Of a stretch of 32,422 bases of DNA, positions 24,274 through 32,422 are shown piece after piece (the first letter of the stretch is position 1; each line of letters opens with the position of its first letter). The position numbers were made by a program, and so were the translations under genes. This stretch comes from Bacteroidota bacterium (lineage in GTDB: Bacteria; Bacteroidota; Bacteroidia; Chitinophagales; Chitinophagaceae), in assembly GCA_023415275.1 (NCBI GenBank), contig JAEZLJ010000019.1, forward strand, positions 1 through 32,422. Reading direction: 5' to 3'. Below the pieces are notes generated by a model. It saw only the letters and a list, made by a program, of their open reading frames with translations. It was not told the origin of the DNA and did not search any database.

Positions 24274-26256
24274 TTACGGTTTATTAAATCCGGTTGGTTT
24301 ATTATTGATGAGCAAATATTTGGCGGTTTCATAATAAGCGGTTGCCAATTCTGTCATTTCCCTTTGTATAGAGTCTGATTGTGCTCGGGTATATTGATTA
24401 TTATTAAAGAAGTGCAATTCTTCTTGTTGAAAATTTAGATTCTTAGTAAAATAGAAATCATCACTAATGATACCAATTCGTCCTTCATCATGGGCTATTG
24501 TAAATGCATAGTGCTTGTTGATATTATTGTGAAGTAAATCCCTTCCTAGTGTTGAATTTAAGTAGGTAATGCCTGAAATCCCAGCTATAGTTGGTAGTAC
24601 ATCAACTTGAGAAACCACTTCTGTCCTTTTTTGCGGTTTTAATAAGGCTGGTGCATAAAATATTAATGGCACATGCTCCTCAGTTAACCTTTCATCGGTC
24701 CACACTGCAGGATAAACCGCTTTGGCATTCCCGGAAACGCCATGATCTCCCACAAATACGAAAATGGTATTCTTGAAATAGCTCTCTTTTTTAGCCTGCT
24801 CAATAAAATGCTTCACACTATAGTCAAAATATCGAAATGCATTGTACTCTTCAATGCTTTCAAATCCCCATTTCCCAAGTTCATCTGGAAATGGAAACTT
24901 TTTATCAAATTGGCTATCTTCCTCAGGAATCGTAAAGGGTCTATGATTATCAGCAGTTTGTATAATTGCAAAAAATGGTTCCTTTTGCTGAGAAAAAACA
25001 TTATTGGCTTCATTGAAAAGATTTATATCACTGATGCCCCAAACATTTACGGGTTTTGATCTGAATTTTCCTTCTGTCATCAGATTAACACCATTTATAT
25101 TTTTTACTAAACCTTCAAAATTATTGAAGCTCGGGCTGCCACCCAGGAAGTAATATTTCTGGTAGCCCTTGAAATTATTAATAATAGTATGCTGGATAAG
25201 GGCCTGGGGATTGCGGCTGCTAAATTTGGAAAGTTGTACATCCGGAATTCCTGTCAGTGTAGCGAATAGGCCCCTGGCTGTTGAAAAATGCGGTGTAAAA
25301 CAATGATCAAAAAAAATGCTGGAGTCTGCAATTGATTGAAAAAAAGGCGTTGTATTTAAAGCATTGCCACTTAAACTGCTTTTATACATGCTGAATGATT
25401 CGCATAACACCAATACCACATTAGGTCTTGTTGTCAGGCTTTGTGAAGAAGGAGCTACAACCCTGTTAAATGAAAAATGCTCTTTATCAAGCTGCATCAA
25501 ATCAGCCATGACTGGAAAAAGCTCTTTAGCCTTTGATTCATTGAATTGGGGTTTTCGGAATTTTAGGGTAGAGAAGAAATTTTGAAGCGGATTTAATGCC
25601 AGGTAAGATTTAAAACTATCATTAAATGTAAAAGCAGCATTCCATTTTAATGGCTGACTGGCCATTCTACCATAAGCAACCATGGAAAGAAACAAAGCTG
25701 TAATCAAAAACCATTTTCTGTCGTACTGGATGGCCATCCCTTGCGTTTTCAATGAAACTTGACCATGAAGCTTACGAAACATATTTCTTATCAGTAAAAC
25801 CGACAACACAAGCCCTGCCACCATCCATAAAATCGGATATGACTGCCATAACATAGCTGCTGAAATACCCGGATCTTCAGCAAAATTTAAAGCACTTGCA
25901 TTTAAGCGTGTTTTATTATAGGAAAAGCAACCAAAATCAGCCGCGAAGAAAAAGAAGATAAAAAAAGTAGCGATAGCCAGGTACCAGGTCCAGATTTTCT
26001 TAGTGTGAGCTGAATAGAACGGAGATAATTCCCTAAAAAAACTTGCTACAACCAATGGTAAAAGGATAAAGCTTATCCAACGAAGATCATATCGAAAACC
26101 CAAAAAGAAAGATGGCAAGTGGTCACTTAACAGCTTTCCATCTGGTTTGAACACAACAAAAGTTATAAAACGCTGAAGTGTGAACATCAATAAAAAGACT
26201 ACCATAAGGTTTATAACCCAATGTAAAGTTTTAGGTAATCTTAGCTTTAAGAGCAT
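24274..26256 (-). CDS. LTA synthase family membrane sulfatase-fold enzyme, copy A
   Basis: 660 aa. The N-terminal part (about 10-195) has about five membrane helices; the C-terminal part (about 275-600) is a periplasmic sulfatase/alkaline-phosphatase fold like LtaS and MdoB. Expected catalytic residues: E286 in LCESFSMY, nucleophile T326 in PHFSTARG, D504-H505 in VGDHG, and a NHRPF motif at 437-441. Known relatives transfer phosphoglycerol or phosphoethanolamine to lipids or glycans; Gram-negative Bacteroidota have no lipoteichoic acid, so the acceptor here is unknown. It is a paralogue of the next gene upstream, in tandem, 167 nt apart. Confidence 0.88.
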   Translation of the reverse strand: MLLKLRLPKTLHWVINLMVVFLLMFTLQRFITFVVFKPDGKLLSDHLPSFFLGFRYDLRWISFILLPLVVASFFRELSPFYSAHTKKIWTWYLAIATFFIFFFFAADFGCFSYNKTRLNASALNFAEDPGISAAMLWQSYPILWMVAGLVLSVLLIRNMFRKLHGQVSLKTQGMAIQYDRKWFLITALFLSMVAYGRMASQPLKWNAAFTFNDSFKSYLALNPLQNFFSTLKFRKPQFNESKAKELFPVMADLMQLDKEHFSFNRVVAPSSQSLTTRPNVVLVLCESFSMYKSSLSGNALNTTPFFQSIADSSIFFDHCFTPHFSTARGLFATLTGIPDVQLSKFSSRNPQALIQHTIINNFKGYQKYYFLGGSPSFNNFEGLVKNINGVNLMTEGKFRSKPVNVWGISDINLFNEANNVFSQQKEPFFAIIQTADNHRPFTIPEEDSQFDKKFPFPDELGKWGFESIEEYNAFRYFDYSVKHFIEQAKKESYFKNTIFVFVGDHGVSGNAKAVYPAVWTDERLTEEHVPLIFYAPALLKPQKRTEVVSQVDVLPTIAGISGITYLNSTLGRDLLHNNINKHYAFTIAHDEGRIGIISDDFYFTKNLNFQQEELHFFNNNQYTRAQSDSIQREMTELATAYYETAKYLLINNKPTGFNKP

Positions 26257-26423
26257 TGCAGTGTGCGATTTTATAACTGAAATGCAAAAAAACTGTTTTT
26301 TAGATTGTTATCCAATCAGATATCGGCCAATAGACCTTTCTTAAGACCTTTTATCAAAATGTTTAACATCTTTTATGGAGGCCATGATTCATTAAAGTAA
26401 AGACTTAATATTAAATAATTATC
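26257..26423. other. Gap between the LTA-synthase-like genes
   Basis: 167 nt, A/T rich, no ORF. AGACCTTT occurs twice in direct orientation at 26332-26339 and 26344-26351, 12 bp apart, upstream of copy A. No full TAnnTTTG box is visible on the minus strand, so copy A may be read from the upstream gene. Confidence 0.3.
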
Positions 26424-28409
26424 TTATTTATCCTTTTTATTGTGATATAGCATATAACGTGCAGTTTCATAATATGCCTGTACATACTTTCCCAATATAT
26501 TTTTTACACTATCTGCCACTTTTGGTGCTATTGGATCATTATTACGGATGGAGGCCAATTCAAAGCCTTGTTTACCTAATGTTTTTCTCAGGTAGTAATC
26601 CCCACCAATCATACCTATCTTTTTTTCATCAGGATCAATTATAAATGCACTGGAAGAACGAAATGGATCAGTATACAATGAAGAATCAAAAAGATTTCGC
26701 CCCATACCAGTATTCACAAAGGGTTCTGAAATAAAACCAGCTATGGATGGTAAAACATCCAATTGAGAGCAGGTATTAGTCTTTCTTTCTCCCTCAAGAC
26801 CAGAGTAATAAAACAAAAGTGGTACATGCACTGTCGTTAAAGCCTGTTGGTTCCATGCCAGAGGGAACATATTACCGGCATCTCCCCTGATCCCATGATC
26901 GCCTACAAATACAAAAAGGGTATTATTAAAATAAGGCTCTTTCTGTGCAGCTTCCATAAACTTACGATAAGAAAAGTCAGTATACCTGAAAGCATTAAAT
27001 TCATCATTGCTGATATAGCCATATTTCTTAAGTGAGTCTTCTGAGAGATTTACTTTTTTAAACTCTGATAAATCTTCAGTTGGAATCGTATAGGGACGAT
27101 GATTATCAGCTGTCTGAATAATTGCGAAGAAAGGTTTTTTTTGTTGAGCCAAGATTTTATTAGCATTCAGGAAAACATTCTTATCACTAATTCCCCAAAC
27201 ATCTATTTTTTCAGCATTGTAATCATCCTGTTCGTAAAGCTTTAAACTGTCAATATTGTATTTTAATAACCCCCTGATATTTGCCCAGCTTGCACTGCCA
27301 CCAATAAAGTAAAATTTTTCATAACCGTGGAATGCATTTACTATTGTATTCTGATCAACTAACGCCGGATTTCTGCTGGATGTTTTAGGTGACTCCACAT
27401 CTGGAATACCAGTGATAGAAGCCCATATTCCACGGGCGGTTCCATAGCTCGGAGTAAAACAATGATCGAAAAAAACACCTTTCTTACTTAATGAATCAAA
27501 GTAAGGTGTTGGATTTAAAGGATTTCCCCACATGCTGCTTTTGTAAGCACTAAAACTTTCACAGATTACCAATACAACATTTGGCCTTTGGCGAGGCTGT
27601 ATAGGGCCATTGGGATAAACAGCCCTGGCATAGTTTAATGAAGCAGTATCTAATTGCTTCACCCCAAGGTAATCCGCCATTAGTTTATAGTATTCCCTGG
27701 CTTTTTTCTCATTGAAGGTTGAACTTCTGAAGGAAAGTGTGCTAAAAAAGCTTTGCATTGGATTGAGGGCCAATTGAGCCTTAAAAGAATCTTTTAAGGT
27801 AAAAACATCACTCCACCTGAGAGGAAATTGACTAAAAGTGCCCCAGATACCCGCCACAAGTAAAGCTATGAATGGAAGGGTCCAAATCCTTGCTCTGGGA
27901 GTATAGCTTGGTGACAATTGCTGAAAAATATGTAGTAGCCTGGAGAATAAGTATCCAATAATTACTACAAATAAAATTATCAACAGGAAGCTACGTATTA
28001 CAGGATAGGTTTGCCAAACCATATGCAAAGAAATTCCGGCATCTTGTATATAGTTTAATACAGAAGCATTTAAACGCTGATGAAGATAATCATAGTGAAA
28101 AAAGTCTGTTATATATAAAAACAGAAAACCAAAGAATAAAAGAGAAAAAAAAATGGTCCAGAACTTTCTGGCATTCCTATTCTTAAATGGATTGATAAAA
28201 GGTAAGCTACATAAAATAAGCACTACTAAACCAATAATACACGCTACGCGTAAATCAAGGCGTAAACCCATTAAAAATGCATCTGCCGGAAAAGAGTACT
28301 GGTGAGGCTTATAATAGATATAAAAAAAGAGACGGAAAGCGGTCAGTAAAAAAAGAAACAATATAACAATAATCGAAATCCATTTTAAAAGGCGAGGTAA
28401 CTTAGGCAT
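26424..28409 (-). CDS. LTA synthase family membrane sulfatase-fold enzyme, copy B
   Basis: 661 aa with the same plan as copy A: about five N-terminal membrane helices, then the periplasmic sulfatase-like domain. Catalytic residues are E284 in ICESFSAYKSS, T324 in SYGTARG, D503-H504 in VGDHG, and NHRPY at 435-439. Shared stretches with copy A include RLNAS, FTLKDSFK-like, LNPMQSFFSTL, WGISD and FFAIIQTADNHRP, so the two arose by tandem duplication and then diverged considerably. Both keep the full catalytic set, so both may be active, perhaps on different acceptors. Divergent from the PAP2 gene with only 53 nt between them. Confidence 0.88.
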   Translation of the reverse strand: MPKLPRLLKWISIIVILFLFLLTAFRLFFYIYYKPHQYSFPADAFLMGLRLDLRVACIIGLVVLILCSLPFINPFKNRNARKFWTIFFSLLFFGFLFLYITDFFHYDYLHQRLNASVLNYIQDAGISLHMVWQTYPVIRSFLLIILFVVIIGYLFSRLLHIFQQLSPSYTPRARIWTLPFIALLVAGIWGTFSQFPLRWSDVFTLKDSFKAQLALNPMQSFFSTLSFRSSTFNEKKAREYYKLMADYLGVKQLDTASLNYARAVYPNGPIQPRQRPNVVLVICESFSAYKSSMWGNPLNPTPYFDSLSKKGVFFDHCFTPSYGTARGIWASITGIPDVESPKTSSRNPALVDQNTIVNAFHGYEKFYFIGGSASWANIRGLLKYNIDSLKLYEQDDYNAEKIDVWGISDKNVFLNANKILAQQKKPFFAIIQTADNHRPYTIPTEDLSEFKKVNLSEDSLKKYGYISNDEFNAFRYTDFSYRKFMEAAQKEPYFNNTLFVFVGDHGIRGDAGNMFPLAWNQQALTTVHVPLLFYYSGLEGERKTNTCSQLDVLPSIAGFISEPFVNTGMGRNLFDSSLYTDPFRSSSAFIIDPDEKKIGMIGGDYYLRKTLGKQGFELASIRNNDPIAPKVADSVKNILGKYVQAYYETARYMLYHNKKDK

Positions 28410-28422
28410 AACACGAAAGCGT

Positions 28423-28444
28423 CAAATTTAATTAATTACTTTTA
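28423..28444. promoter_or_regulatory. Back-to-back -7 boxes between copy B and the PAP2 gene
   Basis: Minus strand TAAATTTG (28430-28423) is a full -7 match and would start copy B transcription near 28416, about 7 nt before its ATG. Plus strand TACTTTTA (28437-28444) is a one-mismatch -7 box for the PAP2 gene. -33 boxes are not clear. Confidence 0.4.
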
Positions 28445-28462
28445 CGCCTTAAGTTAAAGTGC

Positions 28463-29044
28463 ATGCAGAAAGTTTTCGAAGCAGACAGGTACTTATTCCA
28501 GTTAATCAACAATAAATGGAGTAATTCATTTTTTGATACACTCATGCCACTGGTTCGAAATGCAAATTTCTGGATTCCTTTATATCTTTTCCTCCTGGTT
28601 TTTGCCTTATTTAATCTACCTAAAAGTGGTTGGTTTATATTATTTACCATTTGCACAGCGGCTTTAACCGATATTATAAGCAGCCACATCATTAAAAATC
28701 ATATTTTTCGTCTTCGTCCATGCCAGGATCCATCATTGATAGGTTCTATCAGGGTATTAGCAAGTTATTGTCCTCAAAGTTCCAGTTTTACTTCTTCCCA
28801 TGCGGCCAACCATTTTGGTCTGGCTACTTTTGCCAGCGTGACGCTTTACCGGTATGCTGGCAAATGGATCTACCTAACCTATTTGTGGGCTTTTCTTATT
28901 ATTTATGCTCAATTGTATGTGGGTGTTCATTACCCAATTGATGTAATTGGAGGCGCATTAATAGGTGTAATGGCAGGACTTTTGACTGCATGGATATATC
29001 AAAAAAAATGGGCTAACCCTAACTTAGACAACCAAAGGTTATAA
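28463..29044 (+). CDS. PAP2-family membrane phosphatase
   Basis: 193 aa with about five membrane helices. PAP2 enzymes remove phosphate from lipids such as phosphatidate or undecaprenyl-PP on the periplasmic face. Motif 1 is K78 to R85-P86 (KNHIFRLRP, exact K-x6-RP). Motif 2 is TSSH113 in place of PSGH. Motif 3 reads A149-Q-L-Y-V-G-V-H156-Y-P-I-D160: the catalytic His and Asp are there, but the usual Ser-Arg before YVG is Ala-Gln. The stop overlaps the next start in TAATG (29042-29046), so the two genes are translationally coupled. Substrate unknown; the neighbouring LTA-synthase-like genes suggest an envelope phospholipid product. Confidence 0.88.
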   Translation: MQKVFEADRYLFQLINNKWSNSFFDTLMPLVRNANFWIPLYLFLLVFALFNLPKSGWFILFTICTAALTDIISSHIIKNHIFRLRPCQDPSLIGSIRVLASYCPQSSSFTSSHAANHFGLATFASVTLYRYAGKWIYLTYLWAFLIIYAQLYVGVHYPIDVIGGALIGVMAGLLTAWIYQKKWANPNLDNQRL

Positions 29045-30345
29045 TGGAAATTCTAATATTACTTGGATTAATTATTTTAAATGCGATTTTTGTAATGTCA
29101 GAAATAGCTTTGGTTTCAGCCAGAAAACCAAGGTTGGAAAGCATGGCAGAAAAGGGCGATAAGAAAGCTGGTGTGGCATTAAAACTGTCTAATAACCCTG
29201 AATTATTTCTTTCAGCTGCCCAGATAGGAATAACATTAATAGCTATTTTAACCGGTGTATATTCCGGCGAACGATTCAGTGTATACCTGGAACCTTCCAT
29301 TGAAAAAATAGAAGTGCTTCAACCTTATGCTAAAACCATTTCAACCACAGTTGTTGTCATTATAGTTACATTTCTTTCTATTGTATTTGGTGAGCTTATA
29401 CCAAAAAGAATTGGCCTGCTCAATGCAGAACGCATAGCAAAAATTGTTGCTCCTATAATGCACGGTTTTGCCAGAATAACCCATCCAATTGTTTGGCTAC
29501 TCAATAAAACAAGCAATTTATTTTTTACCATTTTTAATATCCGGAGAACCAAAGACGAAACTGTTACTGAAGAAGAGATCAAGGCTATTATTTCGGAAGG
29601 CACCGAATCAGGTACTATTGAAGAAGAGGAGAAGGAAATGATAGAAAGGATCTTTCATCTTGGTGATAGAAATATCACTTCTCTAATGACTCACAGAAGT
29701 GATATTATATGGTTTGACGTGAATGATAATGAGGAAAATATTAGGGAAAAGATTGTCCAGGAACCCCATTCAGTTTATCCCATATGCGACGGGGAAATAG
29801 ATAACATAAAGGGAATGGTTTCCATAAAGGATCTCTATATAATTGATGACTTTACACTTTTTAAAGATGTCGTTCAGCCAGCCATGTTCGTGCCCGAAAA
29901 CAATACTGCTTACCAGGTAATGGAAAAGTTTAAGGAAACTAAAAGCCATTCTTGCTTTATAGTAGATGAATATGGCAGTTTGCAGGGAATGATTACTTTA
30001 AATGATATACTTGAGGCCATAGTTGGAGATATTCCTCAAACAGGCATCCAGGATTACGAGATCGTTGAAAGAGAAGATGGCAGCTACCTTGTGGATGCCC
30101 AAATTCCTTTTTATGACTTTTTAAGCCGTTTTGGAAAGGCTGATTGGGCCAGCAATGAAGAATACTCATTTGACACCCTGGCAGGGTGTATTCTTCAGGA
30201 GTTGGAAAGAATACCTAAAACGGGTGATAAACTATCCTGGAGAGGTTTTGAGATAGAAGTAATGGATATGGATGGCCACCGTATAGATAAGGTAATGGTT
30301 ATACCCAGCAAGGAAATTACCGATGAAATGGAGGAAGATGAATAG
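29044..30345 (+). CDS. CNNM/CorC-like (HlyC/TlyC family) membrane protein with CBS domains
   Basis: 433 aa. The DUF21/CNNM membrane domain covers about 1-170 with the SEIALVSARK and GELIPKRIG motifs. A CBS pair at about 215-335 includes THRSDIIWFD and FIVDEYGSLQGMITLNDILEAIVGDI, and the CorC/HlyC domain covers about 350-425. Members transport or regulate Mg2+ (and sometimes Na+), and in Bacteroidota similar proteins include the gliding-motility factor GldE, so a GldE-like role cannot be excluded. The start overlaps the PAP2 stop by one base, so the operon is tight. The C-terminus is acidic. It converges on DUF6702 with a 9-nt gap and no terminator. Confidence 0.9.
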   Translation: MEILILLGLIILNAIFVMSEIALVSARKPRLESMAEKGDKKAGVALKLSNNPELFLSAAQIGITLIAILTGVYSGERFSVYLEPSIEKIEVLQPYAKTISTTVVVIIVTFLSIVFGELIPKRIGLLNAERIAKIVAPIMHGFARITHPIVWLLNKTSNLFFTIFNIRRTKDETVTEEEIKAIISEGTESGTIEEEEKEMIERIFHLGDRNITSLMTHRSDIIWFDVNDNEENIREKIVQEPHSVYPICDGEIDNIKGMVSIKDLYIIDDFTLFKDVVQPAMFVPENNTAYQVMEKFKETKSHSCFIVDEYGSLQGMITLNDILEAIVGDIPQTGIQDYEIVEREDGSYLVDAQIPFYDFLSRFGKADWASNEEYSFDTLAGCILQELERIPKTGDKLSWRGFEIEVMDMDGHRIDKVMVIPSKEITDEMEEDE

Positions 30346-30354
30346 GTTTTATTC

Positions 30355-30924
30355 TTAAAAAAGAAAACTAGCCTGCCTGGCTGGAAAATCTAGTTTAATA
30401 CTTTGACGTTTGCCGTTTACCATCACATGTATAATATTGATCTGGTCCTCATTAAAATCGTGAAGCAAAGTATTTACCACATTAAGCTTTTTGACCATAC
30501 TCACACCGTCTACCTGAAAATAACAGAAAACTGATTCCTTATCTTTCTCAAATCCAATATAGGAAAGATTTGCAGTCTTACCATCCAGCACCAGGGCCAA
30601 ATGCTTATTAATATAATCAGGAATTAGTTTATCAATTAAGGCCTTAGTTTTTTCATCAGCGAGGTCCAGAGAAACCTTATAATCCTTACTTAAAACAGAC
30701 TCCAGATCTTCTGCAAATAACTTACAACTGATTTCAAGTGTTTTTTCTGTCTTATTTTGATTGATCTCAGTCACTGCCACATAAAATGGATGATATGGAT
30801 CCTGTAAAGCAGGCAAATTATTTATATTGTTGGCAGCAGACAGGAATAAGGGATTAAGAGTGGCCACCAGGGTACCCCACCAAAATAGGGTCAGCGCAAA
30901 CCATTTAAATAATTTAACAACCAT
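30355..30924 (-). CDS. DUF6702 family exported protein
   Basis: 189 aa. An N-terminal hydrophobic segment (about 4-30, LFKWFALTLFWWGTL) serves as signal or anchor. The mature domain opens with HPFYVAVTEINQNKTEKTLEISCKLF, typical of DUF6702, and closes with MVNGKRQSIKLDFPARQASF. No catalytic motif is seen. ATG 30924 is preferred to the two preceding in-frame TTG codons. It is divergent from the HupE-like gene (131 nt), and the trio DUF6702, HupE-like, M1 peptidase is one I recognise from other Bacteroidota. Function unknown. Confidence 0.82.
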   Translation of the reverse strand: MVVKLFKWFALTLFWWGTLVATLNPLFLSAANNINNLPALQDPYHPFYVAVTEINQNKTEKTLEISCKLFAEDLESVLSKDYKVSLDLADEKTKALIDKLIPDYINKHLALVLDGKTANLSYIGFEKDKESVFCYFQVDGVSMVKKLNVVNTLLHDFNEDQINIIHVMVNGKRQSIKLDFPARQASFLF

Positions 30925-31041
30925 CAACAAAGTTTATTTTTCATTTACAAAAGTCTGGTTTATTTTGAAGGCTCAACTTTAAAAAAGGTTAAAAGAGTTT
31001 AATTCGGAAAACATGAAGAAAAAGCCCTTTTTCATGTCCCT

Positions 31042-31049
31042 TACTTTCG
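31042..31049 (+). promoter_or_regulatory. Possible -7 box for the HupE-like gene
   Basis: TACTTTCG differs by one base from TAnnTTTG and lies 7 nt before ATG 31056, giving an almost leaderless mRNA. No good -33 box is visible. Confidence 0.3.
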
Positions 31050-31055
31050 CAAGCA

Positions 31056-31703
31056 ATGAATGATTTTAGTTTTTACTTCAAAATTGGTTGGGAACACATA
31101 ATTACTATTGAAGCCCTGGACCATATTTTTTTTATAGCAGCTCTTGCCGCTATTTATATGCTTAAAGATTGGAAACAGGTGTTAGTACTTGTAACCGCTT
31201 TCACCCTCGGCCATACAATTACTCTTATCTTAAGTAGCCTAAACCTTTTGGAAGTTTCCTCTGGCTGGGTGGAGTTTTTAGTTCCATGTACCATTGTTTT
31301 TACAGCAATATCTAATCTATTTCTAAAAAAGTTTTCATCACAAGCTATCCGTATCAATTATTTACTTGCATTGTTTTTTGGTCTTATACATGGATTGGCT
31401 TTCGCCAATACACTTCGAATGATTATAGCCCAGGATCAAAATTTTGCTTTGTCCATGTTTAGTTTTAGCCTGGGCCTGGAATCAGGGCAGATACTAATTG
31501 TCTTTATCATATTGTTGCTGGCGGAGCTTATAGTTGGGATTTGTAAAATAACCAGGAGGGATTGGGTAGTTTTCCTTTCCGCAGCTGTTATGGCGTTAGC
31601 CATCGAAATGGCTGCCCAACGTTGGCCAGTTCAAAAAGCACATTCAGTCATTTCATCAAGGTATAATTATCAACTTAAACAAATCAAAACATTCAATAGC
31701 TAA
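31056..31703 (+). CDS. HupE/UreJ-like membrane protein
   Basis: 215 aa with about six membrane helices. The family pattern is clear: GWEHI (H14), EALDHIFFIAAL (D22/H23), FTLGHTITLIL (H53) and FFGLIHGLAFA (H112). Histidines in successive helices suggest a metal path; characterised HupE/UreJ proteins are linked to nickel or cobalt uptake, but no hydrogenase or urease gene is near, so nickel transport is not supported by context here. The ATG at 31056 is immediately after the predicted -7 box. It precedes the M1 peptidase gene by 65 nt on the same strand. Confidence 0.85.
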   Translation: MNDFSFYFKIGWEHIITIEALDHIFFIAALAAIYMLKDWKQVLVLVTAFTLGHTITLILSSLNLLEVSSGWVEFLVPCTIVFTAISNLFLKKFSSQAIRINYLLALFFGLIHGLAFANTLRMIIAQDQNFALSMFSFSLGLESGQILIVFIILLLAELIVGICKITRRDWVVFLSAAVMALAIEMAAQRWPVQKAHSVISSRYNYQLKQIKTFNS

Positions 31704-31768
31704 ACAAAGACATACAAATTATAAATAACCGTTTATTTTCTTTTTAACACTATAAATATTAAAAGCAC

Positions 31769-32422
31769 ATGAAGAAAGTTTTCTTGTTTTTTGCGTCAGC
31801 GGGGCTCATTGCTATAGCCAGCGCACAAAACATTCAAAACAACCCAGGCTCAAACCATGCCAATAAGTTTGAGCAAATGGGTACTACCCTTCCAACTCCC
31901 AATGAATACCGGACTGCAAGTGGTGCCCCTGGACCTAAATACTGGCAACAACGTTGTGATTATGATATTAAGGCAACGTTGGATGAACCAAATCTCAAAT
32001 TGACCGGGAGTGAAACGATAACTTATTATAACAATTCCCCGGATGTTTTGACTTACTTATGGTTACAGTTAGATGAGAATCAGCACTCCAATTCAAAAAA
32101 CGCTAACTACCAAACCAGTAACAGCATGCCTCAAAATGCGACTCTACAGCAATTAAAAGCAATAGAGGACGGCAAAAAGGAAAATGAATATGGAGTAAAT
32201 ATTGTGAAGCTATCAGATGCTACGGGTAAATCTCTTAAGTATACCGTAAATAAAACAATGATGCGGGTAGAATTACCTGCTCCATTAAAGCCCGGCCAAA
32301 AGTTCATTTTCAACTGTGATTGGAATTATAAGATTGCGGATAGGATGACCCTGGGCGGTCGTGGTGGTTACGAGTATTTCCCGGAAGATGGAAACCATTT
32401 ATTTACCATGACACAATGGTAC
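31769..32422 (+). CDS. M1-family metallopeptidase, N-terminal part (cut by window edge)
   Basis: An open frame of 218 codons from ATG 31769 to the last base of the window, no stop. A Sec signal (MKKVFLFFASAGLIAIASA-Q) is followed by YWQQRCDYDIKATLDEPNLK and LTGSETITYYNNSPDVLTYLWLQLDEN, the N-terminal beta domain typical of Bacteroidota M1 aminopeptidase-like proteins. The zinc site (HExxH...E) would lie beyond the window, so activity cannot be judged. Exported to the periplasm or outside. Upstream of its ATG (31704-31768) is an A/T-rich stretch without a clear promoter; it may be in one transcript with the HupE-like gene. Confidence 0.85.
   Translation, partial: MKKVFLFFASAGLIAIASAQNIQNNPGSNHANKFEQMGTTLPTPNEYRTASGAPGPKYWQQRCDYDIKATLDEPNLKLTGSETITYYNNSPDVLTYLWLQLDENQHSNSKNANYQTSNSMPQNATLQQLKAIEDGKKENEYGVNIVKLSDATGKSLKYTVNKTMMRVELPAPLKPGQKFIFNCDWNYKIADRMTLGGRGGYEYFPEDGNHLFTMTQWY

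Noticed and set aside
26332..26351. Direct repeat AGACCTTT upstream of LTA-synthase-like copy A as an operator
   Set aside because: Only two short copies in A/T-rich DNA, with no promoter box to relate them to; kept only as a note in the gap entry.
1..32422. tRNA, rRNA, CRISPR arrays, insertion sequences, phage or defence genes
   Set aside because: Read through the gaps and gene products and found none that could be supported.

Overview
The window looks like chromosomal DNA from a member of the Bacteroidota, most likely the family Chitinophagaceae or a close relative. The base for this is a T9SS PorW/SprE-like protein, SprB-type repeats, an S9B dipeptidyl peptidase, a PafA-type phosphatase, DUF6702 and HupE next to an M1 peptidase, Bacteroidota-style promoters (TTG/TTTG, about 17-23 nt, TAnnTTTG), and almost no Shine-Dalgarno sequences. 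Genus and species cannot be read from the sequence. I see no integrase, transposase, phage gene, CRISPR array, rRNA or tRNA. It reads as core chromosome with compact gene spacing and no gene-free stretch above 300 bases.

Layout. 1-6000: PorW/SprE-like TPR protein and a class A penicillin-binding protein, ending in a terminator shared with a convergent zinc alcohol dehydrogenase (6038-7195). 7196-9800: an acidic, probably disordered protein, a small possible lipoprotein, a DUF72 protein and a DinB-like protein. 9811-12333: a divergent pair made of a PafA-like phosphatase and a secreted tandem NTF2-like protein, with a 9-bp inverted repeat between them. 12592-17040: an alpha-oxoamine synthase (sphingolipid or sulfonolipid type), dipeptidyl peptidase IV and UbiX. 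17041-20299, minus strand: a lipoprotein joining two SprB-like repeats to a c-type heme motif, and aconitase. 20439-24252: a PspC mini-protein, the minus-strand pair glmM then cysteine desulfurase, and a methyltransferase divergent from glmM. 24274-30345: two tandem LTA-synthase-like sulfatase-fold membrane enzymes, divergent from a PAP2 phosphatase that is translationally coupled to a CNNM/CBS transporter-like protein. 30355-end: DUF6702, HupE/UreJ-like membrane protein, and an M1 metallopeptidase cut by the window edge.

Functional theme. Much of the window concerns the cell envelope: peptidoglycan (PBP1a, GlmM), type IX secretion (PorW), lipid base synthesis (alpha-oxoamine synthase), polar head-group or phospho-alcohol transfer (the two LTA-synthase-like proteins and PAP2), and periplasmic hydrolases (PafA-like, DPP IV, M1). 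No classical defence or mobile system is visible. The best candidates for undescribed biology are a 42-bp compound inverted repeat touching the start codon of the SprB/heme lipoprotein, that fusion itself, the tandem LTA-synthase-like/PAP2 cluster, the DUF6702-HupE-M1 module, and a low-complexity acidic protein with an internal repeat.

Several starts were moved from an upstream TTG or GTG to an internal ATG because of signal peptides, family starts or overlap with a promoter; each case is explained in its entry.
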